A stretch of 44,364 nt of DNA from an uncultured Chryseobacterium sp. (lineage in GTDB: Bacteria > Bacteroidota > Bacteroidia > Flavobacteriales > Weeksellaceae). The translations under genes were made by a program, and so were the position numbers. Positions within the stretch are counted from its first letter, which is position 1; each line of letters starts with the position of its first letter. The notes below the pieces were generated by a model. It saw only the letters and a program-made list of their open reading frames with translations. It was not told where the DNA came from and made no database searches. The stretch lies in the NCBI GenBank assembly GCA_913778275.1, contig CAJYWN010000018.1:1-44364 (forward strand). Direction: 5' to 3'. Shown here piece after piece: positions 1 to 11,071 of the stretch.

Positions 1-252
1 CAACAAACTTTTAAGAATTTGTTTCGGTGTGGTGAAAAACAAGACGGCTTATCAAGCAGATTATCAAAAAAACTTGAAAATTTTAACTTAGATAATTTGC
101 ATATGAACATAGAACATCGGGGCTATGGCTGTAAGAGTGTACTTTCAATAATCACGATAGCACAAATAGCAATTTCAATTAAAAGTCATCTCAATAGAAT
201 TCCCATGCTCTGGAGGGGGCAAAAATTCAAAGAATATTTGACGGGGTGGTAA
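1..252 (+). CDS. C-terminal part of an unrecognised protein, cut by the window edge
   Basis: A reading frame is open from base 1 to a TAA at 250-252 (83 codons), so any start lies to the left of the window. The translated end is basic and has one hydrophobic stretch (SVLSIITIAQIAISI), then an aromatic end (KFKEYLTGW). I do not recognise the family. It is not ribosomal protein L7/L12, which often precedes rpoB. An open frame this long in AT-rich DNA is suggestive of coding but not proof; a transposase tail or a chance frame are both possible. Confidence 0.35.
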   Translation, partial: QQTFKNLFRCGEKQDGLSSRLSKKLENFNLDNLHMNIEHRGYGCKSVLSIITIAQIAISIKSHLNRIPMLWRGQKFKEYLTGW

Positions 253-660
253 AGATATTTTTTGTTAGTAGCATCTGGGCTATTCAAACTAAAATCTATA
301 ATAAAAATTGTAAATGTGGATAACTTTTCGTACATTTGCAGTCTCTTTTGGCGCGAAAAATTGTTTGTAAATCTATAAAATACTATAAATCAACTCTTTC
401 ATCAAAATGAAAGGGCTTTGTTGTATATGGATAATACAGCTATTCTGCCTCAAAAGTAATAAAAATATTTTGCATTACGCTGTGAAAAGATATACCAGTG
501 TTGCAGTTAGAAAGAGCCAAGTACAAAGTAAAAAGAATTCAAAGGTCTTTTCGTGAGCGCCAAAAACACTTTTACCTTTCTACTTTTTCATTGTTCCTTG
601 ATCTTTTTCTGATATTTTTTAATGAATCAAAATATTTTTTAACCCTTTCTTACAAGTTTT
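253..660 (+). other. Non-coding region upstream of rpoB: promoter and long leader
   Basis: No plausible gene is seen in these 408 bases. They hold the rpoB promoter (308-338) and then about 320 nt of predicted 5' leader. Inside the leader, CTTTCAT and ATGAAAG (about 396-413) can pair around CAAA, with flanking CAAC/GTTG able to extend the stem, and GTAAT/ATTAC can pair around position 470. Neither hairpin has a strong T run, so they are leader structures or weak attenuators at most. Confidence 0.5.
308..338 (+). promoter_or_regulatory. Predicted rpoBC promoter
   Basis: TTG at 308-310, a 20-base spacer, and TACATTTG at 331-338 fit the Bacteroidota primary-sigma pattern TTG / TAnnTTTG. Transcription would start near 342, giving rpoB a leader of roughly 320 nt. 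Confidence 0.65.
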
Positions 661-3600
661 ATGAGTAAAACAACAGCAACAACTAAGGGAACGCCGAGAA
701 TTAATTTCTCGTCAGCAAAAGGAAAAATTATCACTCCTGACTTCCTGGATATCCAGATCGAGTCTTTTAAAGAGTTTTTCCAGCTGGATACGCTTCCTGA
801 AGACAGAACGAATGAAGGTCTTTACAAGACTTTTCAGGAAAACTTCCCGATTACGGATTCCAGAAACCAGTTCGTGTTGGAATTCCTTGATTATCTGGTA
901 GATTCTCCGCGTTATTCAATCGATGAGTGTGTGGAAAGAGGATTGACCTACTCAGTCCCTCTTAAAGCAAGGCTTAAATTGTATTGTACAGACCCTGAGC
1001 ACGAAGATTTCCAAACCGTGGTTCAGGATGTATACTTAGGTCCGGTTCCTTATATGACGCCTAGTGGTTCTTTCATCATCAACGGTGCTGAGAGAGTTAT
1101 CGTTACCCAGTTACACCGTTCACCTGGTGTATTCTTCGGGCAGACGTACCACGCAAACGGAACCAAATTATACTATTCAAGAATTATTCCTTTTAAAGGA
1201 TCTTGGATGGAATTTACAACCGATATCAACAGCGTAATGTACGCTTATATCGACCGTAAGAAAAAGTTACCGTTAACAACTTTATTAAGAGCAATCGGTT
1301 ACGAATCTGATAAGGATATCCTTCAGATCTTCGACCTTGCTGAAGAAGTAAAAGTTTCTAAAGCTGCACTTAAAAAAGTAGAAGGAAGAACATTAGCTGC
1401 GAGAGTTTTGAACACATGGTTTGAAGACTTCGTAGATGAAGATACAGGTGAAGTAGTTTCTATCGAAAGAAACGAAATCATCTTGGATAGAGAAACTATT
1501 CTTGAAAAAGAACATTTGGATCTTATTTTGGATGCTGGTGTGAAATCTATTTTGATTCACAAAGAAAACAGCAACGAGTTCTCTATCATCCAGAATACAT
1601 TACAGAAAGACCCTACCAACTCTGAAAAAGAGGCAGTAGAGTACATCTATCGTCAGTTAAGAAATGCGGATCCGCCAGATGAGGAAACGGCAAGAGGAAT
1701 TATTGAAAAATTATTCTTCTCTGAGCAAAGATATTCATTAGGTGAAGTTGGACGTTACAGACTGAACAAAAAGTTAGGTCTTAATATTCCTACGACAACT
1801 GAGGTTCTTACTAAAGAAGATATCATCGCGATCGTAAGACACCTGATCGAGTTGGTAAACTCTAAAGCTGAAGTTGATGATATCGACCACTTATCCAACA
1901 GAAGAATTAAAACGGTTGGTGAGCAATTGGCAGGGCAGTTCGGTGTAGGTCTTTCAAGAATTGCAAGAACAATTAAGGAAAGAATGAACGTTAGAGATAA
2001 CGAAATCTTTACTCCGCTTGATCTTGTTAATGCTAAAACGTTAACATCGGTAATCAACTCCTTCTTCGGTACCAACCAGCTATCTCAGTTCATGGACCAA
2101 ACCAACCCGCTTTCAGAAATCACACACAAGCGTAGACTTTCTGCACTGGGGCCTGGAGGTTTATCTAGAGAAAGAGCAGGTTTCGAGGTGCGAGACGTTC
2201 ACCATACCCACTACGGAAGAATCTGTCCGATTGAAACTCCGGAAGGACCAAACATCGGTTTGATTTCATCCCTTGGTATTTATGCCAAAATCAACAGATT
2301 AGGTTTCATCGAAACGCCGTACAGAAAAGTGGCAGACAGCAAGATTGATCTTAATGCTGATCCTATTTACTTAAATGCTGAAGACGAAGAATCTAAAGTT
2401 ATTGCTCAGGCAAACGTTGAATTGAGCGACAATGGTGAATTCGAAACAGACAGAATTATTGCAAGGCTGGATGGTGACTACCCTGTAGTTGAGCCATCTC
2501 AGGTTGATCTTATCGATGTTGCACCAAACCAGATTTCTGGTATCTCCGCTTCATTAATTCCATTCCTGGAGCATGATGATGCGAACCGTGCATTGATGGG
2601 ATCAAACATGATGCGTCAGGCCGTTCCATTATTGAAGCCACAGGCTCCGATTGTTGGTACAGGGCTTGAGCAGCAGGTTGCAAGAGATTCAAGAATTTTA
2701 ATCAATGCCGAAGGTACAGGTACTGTAGAATATGTAGATGCTGACAAAATCGTTATCAAATACGAAAGAAGCGAAGACGAAGATTTAGTACAATTTGAGT
2801 CTGCTACTAAAACATATAACCTTACTAAGTTCAGAAAAACCAACCAGAGTACAACCATTACCCTAAGACCAAACGTAAGAGTAGGAGATGTAGTGGAAAA
2901 AGGACAGGTGCTTTGCGACGGTTACGCTACCGAAAAAGGAGAATTGGCTCTTGGTAGAAACTTAGTGGTTGCGTTTATGCCTTGGAAAGGATACAACTTC
3001 GAGGATGCGATCGTAATCAACGAAAAAGTAGTTCGTGAAGACTGGTTTACTTCAATTCACGTAGATGAATATTCTCTTGAAGTTCGTGATACCAAATTAG
3101 GTATGGAAGAATTAACAGCAGATATTCCGAACGTTTCTGAAGAAGCGACTAAAGATCTTGATGAGAACGGTATGATCAGAATCGGTGCTGAAGTGAAGCC
3201 TGGAGATATCATGATTGGTAAAATCACTCCAAAAGGTGAATCTGACCCGACTCCGGAAGAAAAATTGCTGAGAGCGATCTTCGGTGACAAAGCTGGTGAT
3301 GTAAAAGATGCTTCATTGAAAGCAGATTCTTCATTAAGAGGTGTTGTGATCGACAAAAAATTGTTCTCAAGAAACATCAAAGATAAGAAGAAGAGAACTG
3401 AAGAAAAACTTAAGCTTGAAGAAATTGAAAACACTTACAAGGCTAAGTTTGATGATTTGAGAAACACTTTAATTGAAAAATTAAATACACTCGTAAGCGG
3501 TAAAACTTCTCAGGGCGTGAAAAACGACCTTGACGAAGAAATCATCGGTAAAGGGGTGAAGTTCACTCACAAATTATTGACTTCAGTTGAAGATTACGTA

Positions 3601-4482
3601 AATGTTAGCGGTTCAGACTGGACTGTTGATAACGATAAAAATGAATTAATCAAACAATTAATTCACAATTACAAAATCAAGTACAACGATATTCAGGGAG
3701 TTAAGAACCGTGAGAAATTTGCAATTTCAATCGGAGACGAATTACCGGCAGGTATCATGAAGTTGGCTAAAGTTTACATTGCTAAGAAACGTAAGCTTAA
3801 TGTAGGAGATAAAATGGCGGGACGTCACGGTAACAAAGGTATCGTTTCCAGAATCGTTCGTGAAGAAGATATGCCATTCCTTGAAGACGGAACACCGGTA
3901 GATATCGTATTGAATCCACTTGGGGTACCTTCGCGTATGAACATCGGTCAGATCTATGAAACCGTTCTTGGATGGGCTGGTCAGAAATTAGGATTGAAGT
4001 TCGCTACACCGATTTTCGACGGAGCTAGCTTAGACCAGATTACTGAATATACAGAGAAAGCAGGTCTTCCTAAATTTGGTCACACGTATCTTTATGATGG
4101 TGGTACCGGAGAAAGATTTACTCAGGCCGCAACAGTAGGGGTAATCTACATGCTGAAACTGGGACACATGGTTGATGATAAGATGCACGCACGTTCCATC
4201 GGTCCATACTCATTGATTACTCAGCAGCCGTTAGGAGGTAAAGCTCAGTTCGGAGGTCAGAGATTCGGGGAGATGGAGGTTTGGGCTCTTGAAGCATTCG
4301 GAGCATCAAATATCCTTAGAGAGATCCTTACCGTGAAGTCAGATGACGTTATCGGTAGAGCAAAAACTTACGAAGCTATTGCAAAAGGTGAATCCATGCC
4401 TGAACCAGGTATTCCGGAATCATTCAACGTATTGCTTCACGAGTTACAAGGTCTTGGATTAGACGTAAGATTGGAAGAGTAA
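661..4482 (+). CDS. rpoB: DNA-directed RNA polymerase subunit beta
   Basis: Beta subunit of RNA polymerase (1273 aa); with beta' it forms the catalytic cleft. The protein is collinear with bacterial RpoB throughout, including the rifampin-binding region, [17 protein letters not shown], the switch region [12 protein letters not shown] and the C-terminal clamp ([17 protein letters not shown]). In the rifampin pocket D479, H489 and S494 correspond to E. coli D516, H526 and S531, all wild type, so no resistance substitution is seen at these sites. The start ATG at 661 lacks a Shine-Dalgarno motif, as is usual in this phylum. rpoC follows after 110 bp. Confidence 0.99.
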   Translation: MSKTTATTKGTPRINFSSAKGKIITPDFLDIQIESFKEFFQLDTLPEDRTNEGLYKTFQENFPITDSRNQFVLEFLDYLVDSPRYSIDECVERGLTYSVPLKARLKLYCTDPEHEDFQTVVQDVYLGPVPYMTPSGSFIINGAERVIVTQLHRSPGVFFGQTYHANGTKLYYSRIIPFKGSWMEFTTDINSVMYAYIDRKKKLPLTTLLRAIGYESDKDILQIFDLAEEVKVSKAALKKVEGRTLAARVLNTWFEDFVDEDTGEVVSIERNEIILDRETILEKEHLDLILDAGVKSILIHKENSNEFSIIQNTLQKDPTNSEKEAVEYIYRQLRNADPPDEETARGIIEKLFFSEQRYSLGEVGRYRLNKKLGLNIPTTTEVLTKEDIIAIVRHLIELVNSKAEVDDIDHLSNRRIKTVGEQLAGQFGVGLSRIARTIKERMNVRDNEIFTPLDLVNAKTLTSVINSFFGTNQLSQFMDQTNPLSEITHKRRLSALGPGGLSRERAGFEVRDVHHTHYGRICPIETPEGPNIGLISSLGIYAKINRLGFIETPYRKVADSKIDLNADPIYLNAEDEESKVIAQANVELSDNGEFETDRIIARLDGDYPVVEPSQVDLIDVAPNQISGISASLIPFLEHDDANRALMGSNMMRQAVPLLKPQAPIVGTGLEQQVARDSRILINAEGTGTVEYVDADKIVIKYERSEDEDLVQFESATKTYNLTKFRKTNQSTTITLRPNVRVGDVVEKGQVLCDGYATEKGELALGRNLVVAFMPWKGYNFEDAIVINEKVVREDWFTSIHVDEYSLEVRDTKLGMEELTADIPNVSEEATKDLDENGMIRIGAEVKPGDIMIGKITPKGESDPTPEEKLLRAIFGDKAGDVKDASLKADSSLRGVVIDKKLFSRNIKDKKKRTEEKLKLEEIENTYKAKFDDLRNTLIEKLNTLVSGKTSQGVKNDLDEEIIGKGVKFTHKLLTSVEDYVNVSGSDWTVDNDKNELIKQLIHNYKIKYNDIQGVKNREKFAISIGDELPAGIMKLAKVYIAKKRKLNVGDKMAGRHGNKGIVSRIVREEDMPFLEDGTPVDIVLNPLGVPSRMNIGQIYETVLGWAGQKLGLKFATPIFDGASLDQITEYTEKAGLPKFGHTYLYDGGTGERFTQAATVGVIYMLKLGHMVDDKMHARSIGPYSLITQQPLGGKAQFGGQRFGEMEVWALEAFGASNILREILTVKSDDVIGRAKTYEAIAKGESMPEPGIPESFNVLLHELQGLGLDVRLEE

Positions 4483-4579
4483 ATTAAAAGATTTAATTAT
4501 TAAAATTAAAGCATTAATTAACTCAGAGATAATAAGTGCGAAAGTAATTTTTAAATCTTTCAATCTTTAATCTTTTAAT
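4483..4579. repeat. Inverted repeat filling the rpoB-rpoC gap
   Basis: ATTAAAAGATT at 4483-4493, directly after the rpoB stop, is the perfect reverse complement of AATCTTTTAAT at 4569-4579, just before rpoC. The low-complexity sequence between contains further partial copies of the same AAAGATT/AATCTTT words. It has no T run at its end, so it is more likely a folded processing or stability element than a terminator. Confidence 0.55.
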
Positions 4580-4592
4580 CAAAATAAAAATT

Positions 4593-7500
4593 ATGTCAAA
4601 TAAAAATAAATCAAGTAGATTTAATAAAATAACCATCGGTTTAGCTTCACCGGAATCGATTCTTCAGGAATCGAGAGGAGAGGTTCTTAAGCCGGAAACC
4701 ATTAACTACAGAACACACAAACCTGAAAGAGACGGGTTGTTCTGTGAAAAAATCTTCGGTCCTGTAAAGGATTATGAATGTGCTTGTGGTAAATACAAGA
4801 GAATTCGTTACAAAGGGATCGTTTGTGACCGTTGTGGGGTAGAAGTTACCGAGAAAAAAGTGCGTAGAGAGAGAATCGGGCATATCAACCTTGTTGTTCC
4901 AATTGCTCACATCTGGTATTTCCGTTCTTTACCAAACAAAATCGGTTACCTTTTAGGAATTCCTTCCAAGAAATTGGATATGATCATCTACTACGAAAGA
5001 TATGTAGTGATCCAGCAGGGTATTGCTAAGAAATTAGACGGTTCCGATTTCGAAAATATGGAATTCTTAACAGAAGAAGAGTATCTTGATATCATGGAAA
5101 CTCTTCCGATTGAGAACCAGTATCTTGATGATTCCGATCCGAACAAATTCATCGCTAAAATGGGTGCTGAAGCGGTTGAGGAATTATTAAAAAGAATCGA
5201 TCTTGATGCATTGTCTTTCGACTTGAGACACAAAGCACACAATGAAGGTTCAAAACAAAGAAGAACTGAGGCTTTAAAAAGATTGAACGTTGTAGAAGCA
5301 TTGAGAGGTGCCAATACAAGAATGATCAACAAGCCTGAGTGGATGATCATGCGTGTACTTCCGGTTATCCCGCCAGAACTAAGACCATTGGTTCCGTTGG
5401 ATGGTGGACGTTTCGCTACTTCCGATTTGAATGACCTTTATAGAAGAGTAATTATCAGAAATAACCGTTTGAAGAGATTATTGGAGATCAAAGCTCCGGA
5501 AGTAATCTTGAGAAACGAGAAGCGTATGCTTCAGGAATCTGTAGATTCACTATTCGATAACACAAGAAAATCTTCAGCAGTAAAATCTGAATCCAACAGA
5601 CCATTGAAATCTCTTTCAGATTCATTGAAAGGTAAGCAGGGTCGTTTCCGTCAGAACCTATTAGGAAAAAGGGTTGACTACTCTGCGCGTTCGGTAATTG
5701 TTGTAGGTCCGAACTTACAGCTTCACGAGTGCGGTATTCCTAAGGATATGGCGGCTGAGCTTTACAAACCGTTCATCATCAGAAAACTAATTGAAAGAGG
5801 AATTGTAAAGACCGTAAAATCTGCAAAGAGAATCATCGACAGAAAAGAACCTGTTGTATATGATATCCTTGAAAACGTGATGAAAGGTCACCCGGTACTA
5901 TTGAACAGGGCACCTACGCTTCACAGACTGGGTATCCAGGCATTCCAGCCTAAGATGATTGAAGGGAAAGCGATTCAGCTTCACCCGTTGGTAACAACGG
6001 CATTCAACGCCGATTTCGACGGTGATCAGATGGCGGTACACTTACCGCTAGGCCCTGAAGCGATCCTTGAAGCTCAGTTATTGATGTTAGGTTCTCAAAA
6101 TATTTTGAACCCTGCAAACGGTTCTCCAATTACGGTACCTTCTCAGGACATGGTTCTCGGTCTTTATTTCATGACCAAAGAATTAAGCTCTACGGAAGAT
6201 ATGAAAGTGAAAGGAGAAGGTCTTGCATTCTATTCTCCTGAAGAAGCGGAAATCGCTTATGCTGAAGGCAGAGTATCTTTAAATGCTAAAGTGAGATGCA
6301 GACTTCCGATCAAAGAAAACGGAGAAATCGTTACCAGACTGATCGAAACTTCTGTGGGTAGAATCTTATTCAATCAGATTGTACCTAAACAAGTAGGATA
6401 TATCAACGAACTTCTTACGAAGAAATCATTGAGAAACGTTATCGGTAAGATCCTTGCTGAAACGGATTTCCCTACAACCGTGAAGTTCCTTGATGCAATG
6501 AAAGATTTAGGATACTCAAATGCATTCAAAGGAGGTCTTTCGTTCTCATTAGGAGACATCGTGGTTCCTGTTGAGAAAAAGCAGATGATTGCACAATCTA
6601 TCGAAGCTGTAGACGAAATTAGAGCCAACTATAACATGGGTCTTATTACCGATACAGAACGTTATAACCAGGTAATCGACGTTTGGACAAACACCAACGC
6701 CGGATTAACCGAGATGATCATGAGCAGAATGAAAGTTGATCAAGGTGGTTTCAACTCTGTGTACATGATGCTTGACTCCGGAGCAAGGGGTTCCAAGGAA
6801 CAGATCCGTCAGTTATCAGGGATGAGAGGTTTGATGGCAAAACCGCAGAAAGCCGGTTCTACCGGAGCGGAGATCATCGAAAACCCGATCCTTGCCAACT
6901 TTAAAGAAGGTCTTTCCATCTTGGAATACTTTATCTCTACCCACGGTGCCCGTAAAGGTCTAGCGGATACCGCTCTTAAAACTGCCGATGCAGGTTACTT
7001 AACGAGAAGATTGGTAGATGTTGCTCAGGACGTTATCGTTACAGAAGACGACTGTGGAACATTAAGAGGTACTGAAGTTACTGCGCTTAAGAAAAATGAC
7101 GAGATCGTTGAAAGAATCTCCGAAAGAATCTTAGGTAGAGTATCATTACATAATATTTACGATCCTGAAAGTGATGAATTGATCACAGAGGCAGACCAGG
7201 TAATCTCCGAAGCATTAGCTAAGAGAATCGAGGAAGCGGGATTAGAAGCTGTTGAAGTTCGTTCACCATTAACTTGTGAAGCCAAGAAAGGAATCTGTGC
7301 GAAATGTTACGGTAGAAACCTGGCAACAGGTAAAATGATCCACATGGGTGAAGCGGTAGGTGTAATTGCAGCACAGTCCATCGGAGAACCGGGAACTCAG
7401 CTTACGTTGAGAACCTTCCACCAGGGTGGTACTGCAGGAAACGTATCCGAAAACCCATCTATCGTTGCAAGAAGAGACGGTATCGTTGAAATGGATGAAG

Positions 7501-8858
7501 TAAGAACCATTACTTCTGAAGATGAAAACGGTAATACAGCAGAAGTTGTAGTTTCACGTTCAACGGAATTCAGATTGGTTGCTGATAACGAGTCCAGAAC
7601 TCCGTTAATGGTTGCCAACGTACCTTACGGTTCCATATTATCAGTAAAACCTGGTGATAAAGTGAAAAAAGGAGATGTTATCTGTAGATGGGATCCGTAT
7701 AACGCGGTTATCATTGCAGAAACTGCCGGTAAAGTGGAATATGAAGATATCATCCAGGGGGTTTCATTCCAGTTGGAGATTGACGAACAGACAGGATTTG
7801 AAGAGAAAGTAATCTCTGAATCAAGAAATAAGAAAGCCGTACCTACTTTGAAGGTGGTAGATTCTAAAGGAGTTGAGCAGAAAGCATACAACTTACCGGT
7901 AGGAGCCCACTTAATGGTAAATGATGGTGAAAAAATTAAGGCTGGTAAGGTCTTGATCAAAATCCCGAGAAAATCTGCAAAAGCAGGGGATATCACCGGA
8001 GGTCTTCCGAGAGTTACTGAATTATTCGAAGCAAGAAACCCTTCGAACCCGGCGGTGGTTACAGAAATCGACGGGGTAGTTTCTTATGGAAAAATCAAGA
8101 GAGGTAACCGTGAATTGATCGTTGAGGCTAAGACTGGAGAAAGAAAGATTTATTTGGTTAAATTATCCAACCAGATCCTGGTACAGGAGAATGACTTCGT
8201 AAGAGCCGGTTCGCCGCTTTCTGACGGATCCATCACTCCGGATGATATCTTAAGAATCAAAGGTCCAACTGCGGTTCAGGAATATTTAGTAAATGAAATT
8301 CAGGAAGTTTACCGTCTTCAGGGGGTAAAAATTGATGATAAGCACTTCGAAATCATCGTAAGACAGATGATGACGAAAGTATCTATCGTTGATGGTGGAG
8401 ACACCCAGTTCCTTGAAGGAGCTCTTGAACATAAGTACGACTTCCTTGAAGAAAACAACAGGGTGTTCGGTCTTAAAGTAGTAATGGAAGCCGGAGATTC
8501 TAAAGTATTCAAACCAGGTCAGATGATTACAGCAAGAGAATTGAGAGATGAAAATTCTAAATTGAAGCGTGAAGATCAGGCTTTAGTAGAAGTGAGAGAA
8601 GCTCTTCCGGCTACCGCAACACCGGTACTGCAGGGTATTACAAGAGCAGCACTTCAGACAAAATCATTCATGTCTGCAGCATCGTTCCAGGAAACTACCA
8701 AAGTTCTGAATGAAGCAGCAGTTGCAGGTAAGGTTGATGATCTGAACGGTCTTAAAGAAAATGTAATTGTAGGACACAGAATTCCGGCAGGTACAGGTCT
8801 TAAAGAATATCAGAATGTAATCGTTGGATCTAAGAAAGAATTCGAAGATCTTAACTAA
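4593..8858 (+). CDS. rpoC: DNA-directed RNA polymerase subunit beta'
   Basis: Beta' subunit (1421 aa), full length. The N-terminal zinc finger is visible (C63, C65, C78, C81). The Mg-binding active-site loop [10 protein letters not shown] has D474, D476 and D478. A second zinc site contains [15 protein letters not shown]. The trigger loop/bridge helix region ([20 protein letters not shown]) and the C-terminal HRIPAGTG motif are also present. It follows rpoB in the same direction with no strong terminator between, so the two are very likely cotranscribed. The start ATG at 4593 matches the conserved N-terminus. Confidence 0.99.
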   Translation: MSNKNKSSRFNKITIGLASPESILQESRGEVLKPETINYRTHKPERDGLFCEKIFGPVKDYECACGKYKRIRYKGIVCDRCGVEVTEKKVRRERIGHINLVVPIAHIWYFRSLPNKIGYLLGIPSKKLDMIIYYERYVVIQQGIAKKLDGSDFENMEFLTEEEYLDIMETLPIENQYLDDSDPNKFIAKMGAEAVEELLKRIDLDALSFDLRHKAHNEGSKQRRTEALKRLNVVEALRGANTRMINKPEWMIMRVLPVIPPELRPLVPLDGGRFATSDLNDLYRRVIIRNNRLKRLLEIKAPEVILRNEKRMLQESVDSLFDNTRKSSAVKSESNRPLKSLSDSLKGKQGRFRQNLLGKRVDYSARSVIVVGPNLQLHECGIPKDMAAELYKPFIIRKLIERGIVKTVKSAKRIIDRKEPVVYDILENVMKGHPVLLNRAPTLHRLGIQAFQPKMIEGKAIQLHPLVTTAFNADFDGDQMAVHLPLGPEAILEAQLLMLGSQNILNPANGSPITVPSQDMVLGLYFMTKELSSTEDMKVKGEGLAFYSPEEAEIAYAEGRVSLNAKVRCRLPIKENGEIVTRLIETSVGRILFNQIVPKQVGYINELLTKKSLRNVIGKILAETDFPTTVKFLDAMKDLGYSNAFKGGLSFSLGDIVVPVEKKQMIAQSIEAVDEIRANYNMGLITDTERYNQVIDVWTNTNAGLTEMIMSRMKVDQGGFNSVYMMLDSGARGSKEQIRQLSGMRGLMAKPQKAGSTGAEIIENPILANFKEGLSILEYFISTHGARKGLADTALKTADAGYLTRRLVDVAQDVIVTEDDCGTLRGTEVTALKKNDEIVERISERILGRVSLHNIYDPESDELITEADQVISEALAKRIEEAGLEAVEVRSPLTCEAKKGICAKCYGRNLATGKMIHMGEAVGVIAAQSIGEPGTQLTLRTFHQGGTAGNVSENPSIVARRDGIVEMDEVRTITSEDENGNTAEVVVSRSTEFRLVADNESRTPLMVANVPYGSILSVKPGDKVKKGDVICRWDPYNAVIIAETAGKVEYEDIIQGVSFQLEIDEQTGFEEKVISESRNKKAVPTLKVVDSKGVEQKAYNLPVGAHLMVNDGEKIKAGKVLIKIPRKSAKAGDITGGLPRVTELFEARNPSNPAVVTEIDGVVSYGKIKRGNRELIVEAKTGERKIYLVKLSNQILVQENDFVRAGSPLSDGSITPDDILRIKGPTAVQEYLVNEIQEVYRLQGVKIDDKHFEIIVRQMMTKVSIVDGGDTQFLEGALEHKYDFLEENNRVFGLKVVMEAGDSKVFKPGQMITARELRDENSKLKREDQALVEVREALPATATPVLQGITRAALQTKSFMSAASFQETTKVLNEAAVAGKVDDLNGLKENVIVGHRIPAGTGLKEYQNVIVGSKKEFEDLN

Positions 8859-8865
8859 AATTTAT

Positions 8866-8924
8866 AATTTGAAATTTGAGGTTTGAAATTATTTTTATAC
8901 TTTCACAATCTCAAATTTCGAATT
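8866..8924. repeat. Inverted repeat between rpoC and the DUF3467 gene
   Basis: AATTTGAAATTTGAG (8866-8880) and CTCAAATTTCGAATT (8910-8924) pair over 15 positions in RNA, with one G-U pair, around a 29-nt loop. It lies between two co-oriented genes and is not followed by a clean T run. It may be an mRNA stability element or a partial terminator. Confidence 0.55.
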
Positions 8925-8947
8925 TTTTAAAATATAATTTATAACAA

Positions 8948-9253
8948 ATGGACAACAATCAAAACCCACAAGACGGAAACATCAACATCGAATTAAACGA
9001 AATGGTAGCGGCTGGTATCTATGCTAATTTAGCTTTGGTAAACCACTCTCCATCTGAGTTTGTAGTAGATTTCATCCAGTTAATGCCGGGTGTACAGCAG
9101 GCGAAAGTAAGATCAAGAGTGATTCTTGCTCCACTTCATGCAAAAAGAGTACTTTCTGCTCTTCAACAGAATATTGCTAACTATGAGCAGCAATTCGGAG
9201 AAATCAAAGAGGTTGAACCTTTTGTATTAGGAGGTAATAACGTAAACGCTTAA
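8948..9253 (+). CDS. DUF3467 family protein
   Basis: A 101-aa soluble protein of the DUF3467 family, which I recall as commonly found downstream of rpoC in Bacteroidota. It contains the conserved core GIYANLALVNHSPSEFVVDF and LAPLHAKRVLSALQQNI. No catalytic motif is seen and no function is established. It lies 89 bp after rpoC in the same direction and is followed by a good terminator, so it probably forms the last gene of an rpoB-rpoC-DUF3467 transcript. Confidence 0.9.
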   Translation: MDNNQNPQDGNINIELNEMVAAGIYANLALVNHSPSEFVVDFIQLMPGVQQAKVRSRVILAPLHAKRVLSALQQNIANYEQQFGEIKEVEPFVLGGNNVNA

Positions 9254-9275
9254 GATTTACTCATAATCATATAAG

Positions 9276-9306
9276 AATGCTTCATTTTATGGAGCATTTT
9301 TTTTTG
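9276..9306 (+). terminator. Rho-independent terminator of the rpoBC operon
   Basis: AATGCTTC and GGAGCATT form an 8-bp stem (one G-U) around ATTTTAT, followed directly by a T run. Confidence 0.85.
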
Positions 9307-9424
9307 ATATTTGTATTATTTTATATAAGTGGTATAAAATGATGCGGAATTAATAAAGAGTTGCCGCATGTTTATAAATGTTATGAATAGACTAAAAAAA
9401 TAGCATACCGAATTCACAATTTTA

Positions 9425-9432
9425 TATCTTTG
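9425..9432 (+). promoter_or_regulatory. Predicted -7 box of the Crp/Fnr regulator gene
   Basis: TATCTTTG fits TAnnTTTG, 20 bases before the start codon. A four-codon frame, ATGGTAAGAATATGA at 9441-9455, overlaps the regulator start (ATGA) and could be a tiny upstream reading frame. Confidence 0.5.
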
Positions 9433-9451
9433 TTTCAGATATGGTAAGAAT

Positions 9452-10102
9452 ATGATAAACAATCAACTAATTCTCAATAAATTTGGTTTCCTCGGAAAGA
9501 AATTTTTAAACGAGCTTGATAAAAATGCAGTCATAACGGAAGTAAAAGCAAAGACCGAAATTATTCGTGAAGGGCAAAAAAATAAATTTGTTCCATTCCT
9601 TATAAAAGGATCGATAAGGGTTTTTACTTTAAATGACGGGCGCGAGCTCATATATTATTATATCAGAGCCAATGACAGCTGTCTGATGACCTTCTCATCT
9701 ATATTTACAGATTATATAAGCAGAGTATATGCCATTGCAGAAGAAGATTCTGAAGTTATGCTGATTCCTGTGTCCGTAGTGCATGAATGGCTGATAGCAT
9801 TTCCGGAGATTAACAGAGTTTTTTATCATGAATATGACAAAAGATTTTCAGACGTCATGAGCATGGTGAATGATGCTGTTTTTCACAGGCTGGATAAAAG
9901 AGTGTTGAACTATATTAAACAGCAGATTTCCATTACAGGCAATAATCCTATAAGGCTTACTCATCGCGAAATTGCAAGCAATTTGGGTACTTCCAGAGAA
10001 GTCGTAAGCCGGGTTCTGAAAAAAATTGAGAATGAAGGAGAAATTTCACAGACTAAAGAAGGGATTAAAGTACCTGTGAATGAAAATGTTATACAAGGCT
10101 AA
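9452..10102 (+). CDS. Crp/Fnr family transcriptional regulator
   Basis: A 216-aa one-component regulator. Residues about 15-125 form a cyclic-nucleotide-binding-like beta-roll, then a dimer helix, then a winged HTH (THREIASNLGTSREVVSRVL, about 164-183). The recognition helix TSREVVSR keeps the R-E-x-x-x-R pattern that lets E. coli CRP read GTGA, and also the E-x-x-S-R pattern of FNR. There is no N-terminal cysteine cluster, so it is unlikely to be an Fe-S oxygen sensor like E. coli FNR; the ligand is unknown. It precedes, in the same direction, an envelope/cytochrome operon that has a GTGA-N6-TCAC site, so control of that operon is a reasonable inference. Confidence 0.9.
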   Translation: MINNQLILNKFGFLGKKFLNELDKNAVITEVKAKTEIIREGQKNKFVPFLIKGSIRVFTLNDGRELIYYYIRANDSCLMTFSSIFTDYISRVYAIAEEDSEVMLIPVSVVHEWLIAFPEINRVFYHEYDKRFSDVMSMVNDAVFHRLDKRVLNYIKQQISITGNNPIRLTHREIASNLGTSREVVSRVLKKIENEGEISQTKEGIKVPVNENVIQG

Positions 10103-10153
10103 TAAGTTGTATTTAATAGATTTGACAATTTAATTGATAAAAACAATCCGGTC

Positions 10154-10169
10154 GGTGACTTTTATCACA
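10154..10169. promoter_or_regulatory. Candidate Crp/Fnr operator, GTGA-N6-TCAC
   Basis: GGTGA-CTTTTA-TCACA matches the CRP consensus TGTGA-N6-TCACA at 9 of 10 positions. Its centre (10161.5) is about 40 bp upstream of the transcription start expected from the -7 box at 10192-10199, the usual place for a class II activator site. Confidence 0.6.
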
Positions 10170-10191
10170 CAATTTTGATAGCATAAGTATC

Positions 10192-10199
10192 TAAGTTTG
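10192..10199 (+). promoter_or_regulatory. Predicted -7 box of the envelope operon
   Basis: TAAGTTTG fits TAnnTTTG. The closest TTG (10175-10177) is nearer than the usual 19-21 bases, so the -33 element is poor, as expected for an activator-dependent promoter. Confidence 0.5.
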
Positions 10200-10224
10200 T
10201 CATATTAATAATAATATAGACTAT

Positions 10225-11070
10225 ATGACGAAAACCTTACTTTTTCTGTCAGTATTTATTTCAGGACTTGCCTTTGCACAGGAAGATCTGCTGAAAGATA
10301 TTGACACTATTCAAACAAAAAACACAGATAATTCCCAACCAGCCTTTAAGGCGCTGCAGATTGTTACCGGGCAATCTACAAAACTCCCAGCCAAAAATGA
10401 GTGGTACATTGTGGTGGCGCACCGTTTCGGTGATGTAAGCAAAGGTTTTAAAGACTTTTTCGGACTGGACGATGCTTCTACCAAGCTGGGCGTAATTTAT
10501 GGAGCTACACAATGGCTTTCATTCAATTTATCAAGAGAAACCAACCAAAAAACTTTTGAAGGAGGAGCCAAATACAGACTGCTGAAGCAGAATGATAATT
10601 TTCCTGTTGATGTTGTGGGCTATAATGTAATGGCGGTAAATACAGATCTGAGTACCGACAATTATCCGCATCTTAAATTTGGAGACAGACTGTCTTATCT
10701 TACTCAGGCTTTGATTTCCAGAAGATTTAATGATGATTTTTCACTTCAGCTTACACCGTCTTACATTCATAAAAATCTCTACGAACCAACAATTGAAGAT
10801 AAAAATCAATTTCTGGCGGGTCTCGGAGGAAGATATAAAATATCAAAAAGAATATCCATTAATGCGGAGTATTTCGTGAATTTTGATAGCCACAGCTTTT
10901 ATAAAAATCCGCTTTCGCTAGGAATGGATATTGAAACAGGAGGCCACGTTTTCCAGCTGTTATTTACCAACTCGCAAATCAATTCGGATATCGGATATCT
11001 TACAAATGCAACAGGAAAATGGGAAAAAGGACAGATTTTTTTCGGGTTTAATCTTTACAGAGTTTTTTAA
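10225..11070 (+). CDS. DUF5777-type outer-membrane beta-barrel protein
   Basis: A 281-aa protein with a clear Sec signal peptide (LLFLSVFISGLAFAQ, cut near residue 18) and alternating amphipathic strands ending in an aromatic residue (FGFNLYRVF), typical of an outer-membrane barrel. The sequence resembles the DUF5777 family of Bacteroidota (VAHRFGDVSKGFKDFFGLD). Its substrate or partner is unknown. It is the first gene of a five-gene operon; the next gene starts one base after its stop, implying translational coupling. The operon context with a c-type cytochrome and YceI suggests a role in envelope redox chemistry, which is inference. Confidence 0.8.
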   Translation: MTKTLLFLSVFISGLAFAQEDLLKDIDTIQTKNTDNSQPAFKALQIVTGQSTKLPAKNEWYIVVAHRFGDVSKGFKDFFGLDDASTKLGVIYGATQWLSFNLSRETNQKTFEGGAKYRLLKQNDNFPVDVVGYNVMAVNTDLSTDNYPHLKFGDRLSYLTQALISRRFNDDFSLQLTPSYIHKNLYEPTIEDKNQFLAGLGGRYKISKRISINAEYFVNFDSHSFYKNPLSLGMDIETGGHVFQLLFTNSQINSDIGYLTNATGKWEKGQIFFGFNLYRVF

Positions 11071-11071
11071 T

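Noticed and set aside
3057..3434. Long antisense frames inside rpoB, rpoC and other genes
   Set aside because: They are codon-usage shadows of well-identified genes with no protein likeness of their own.
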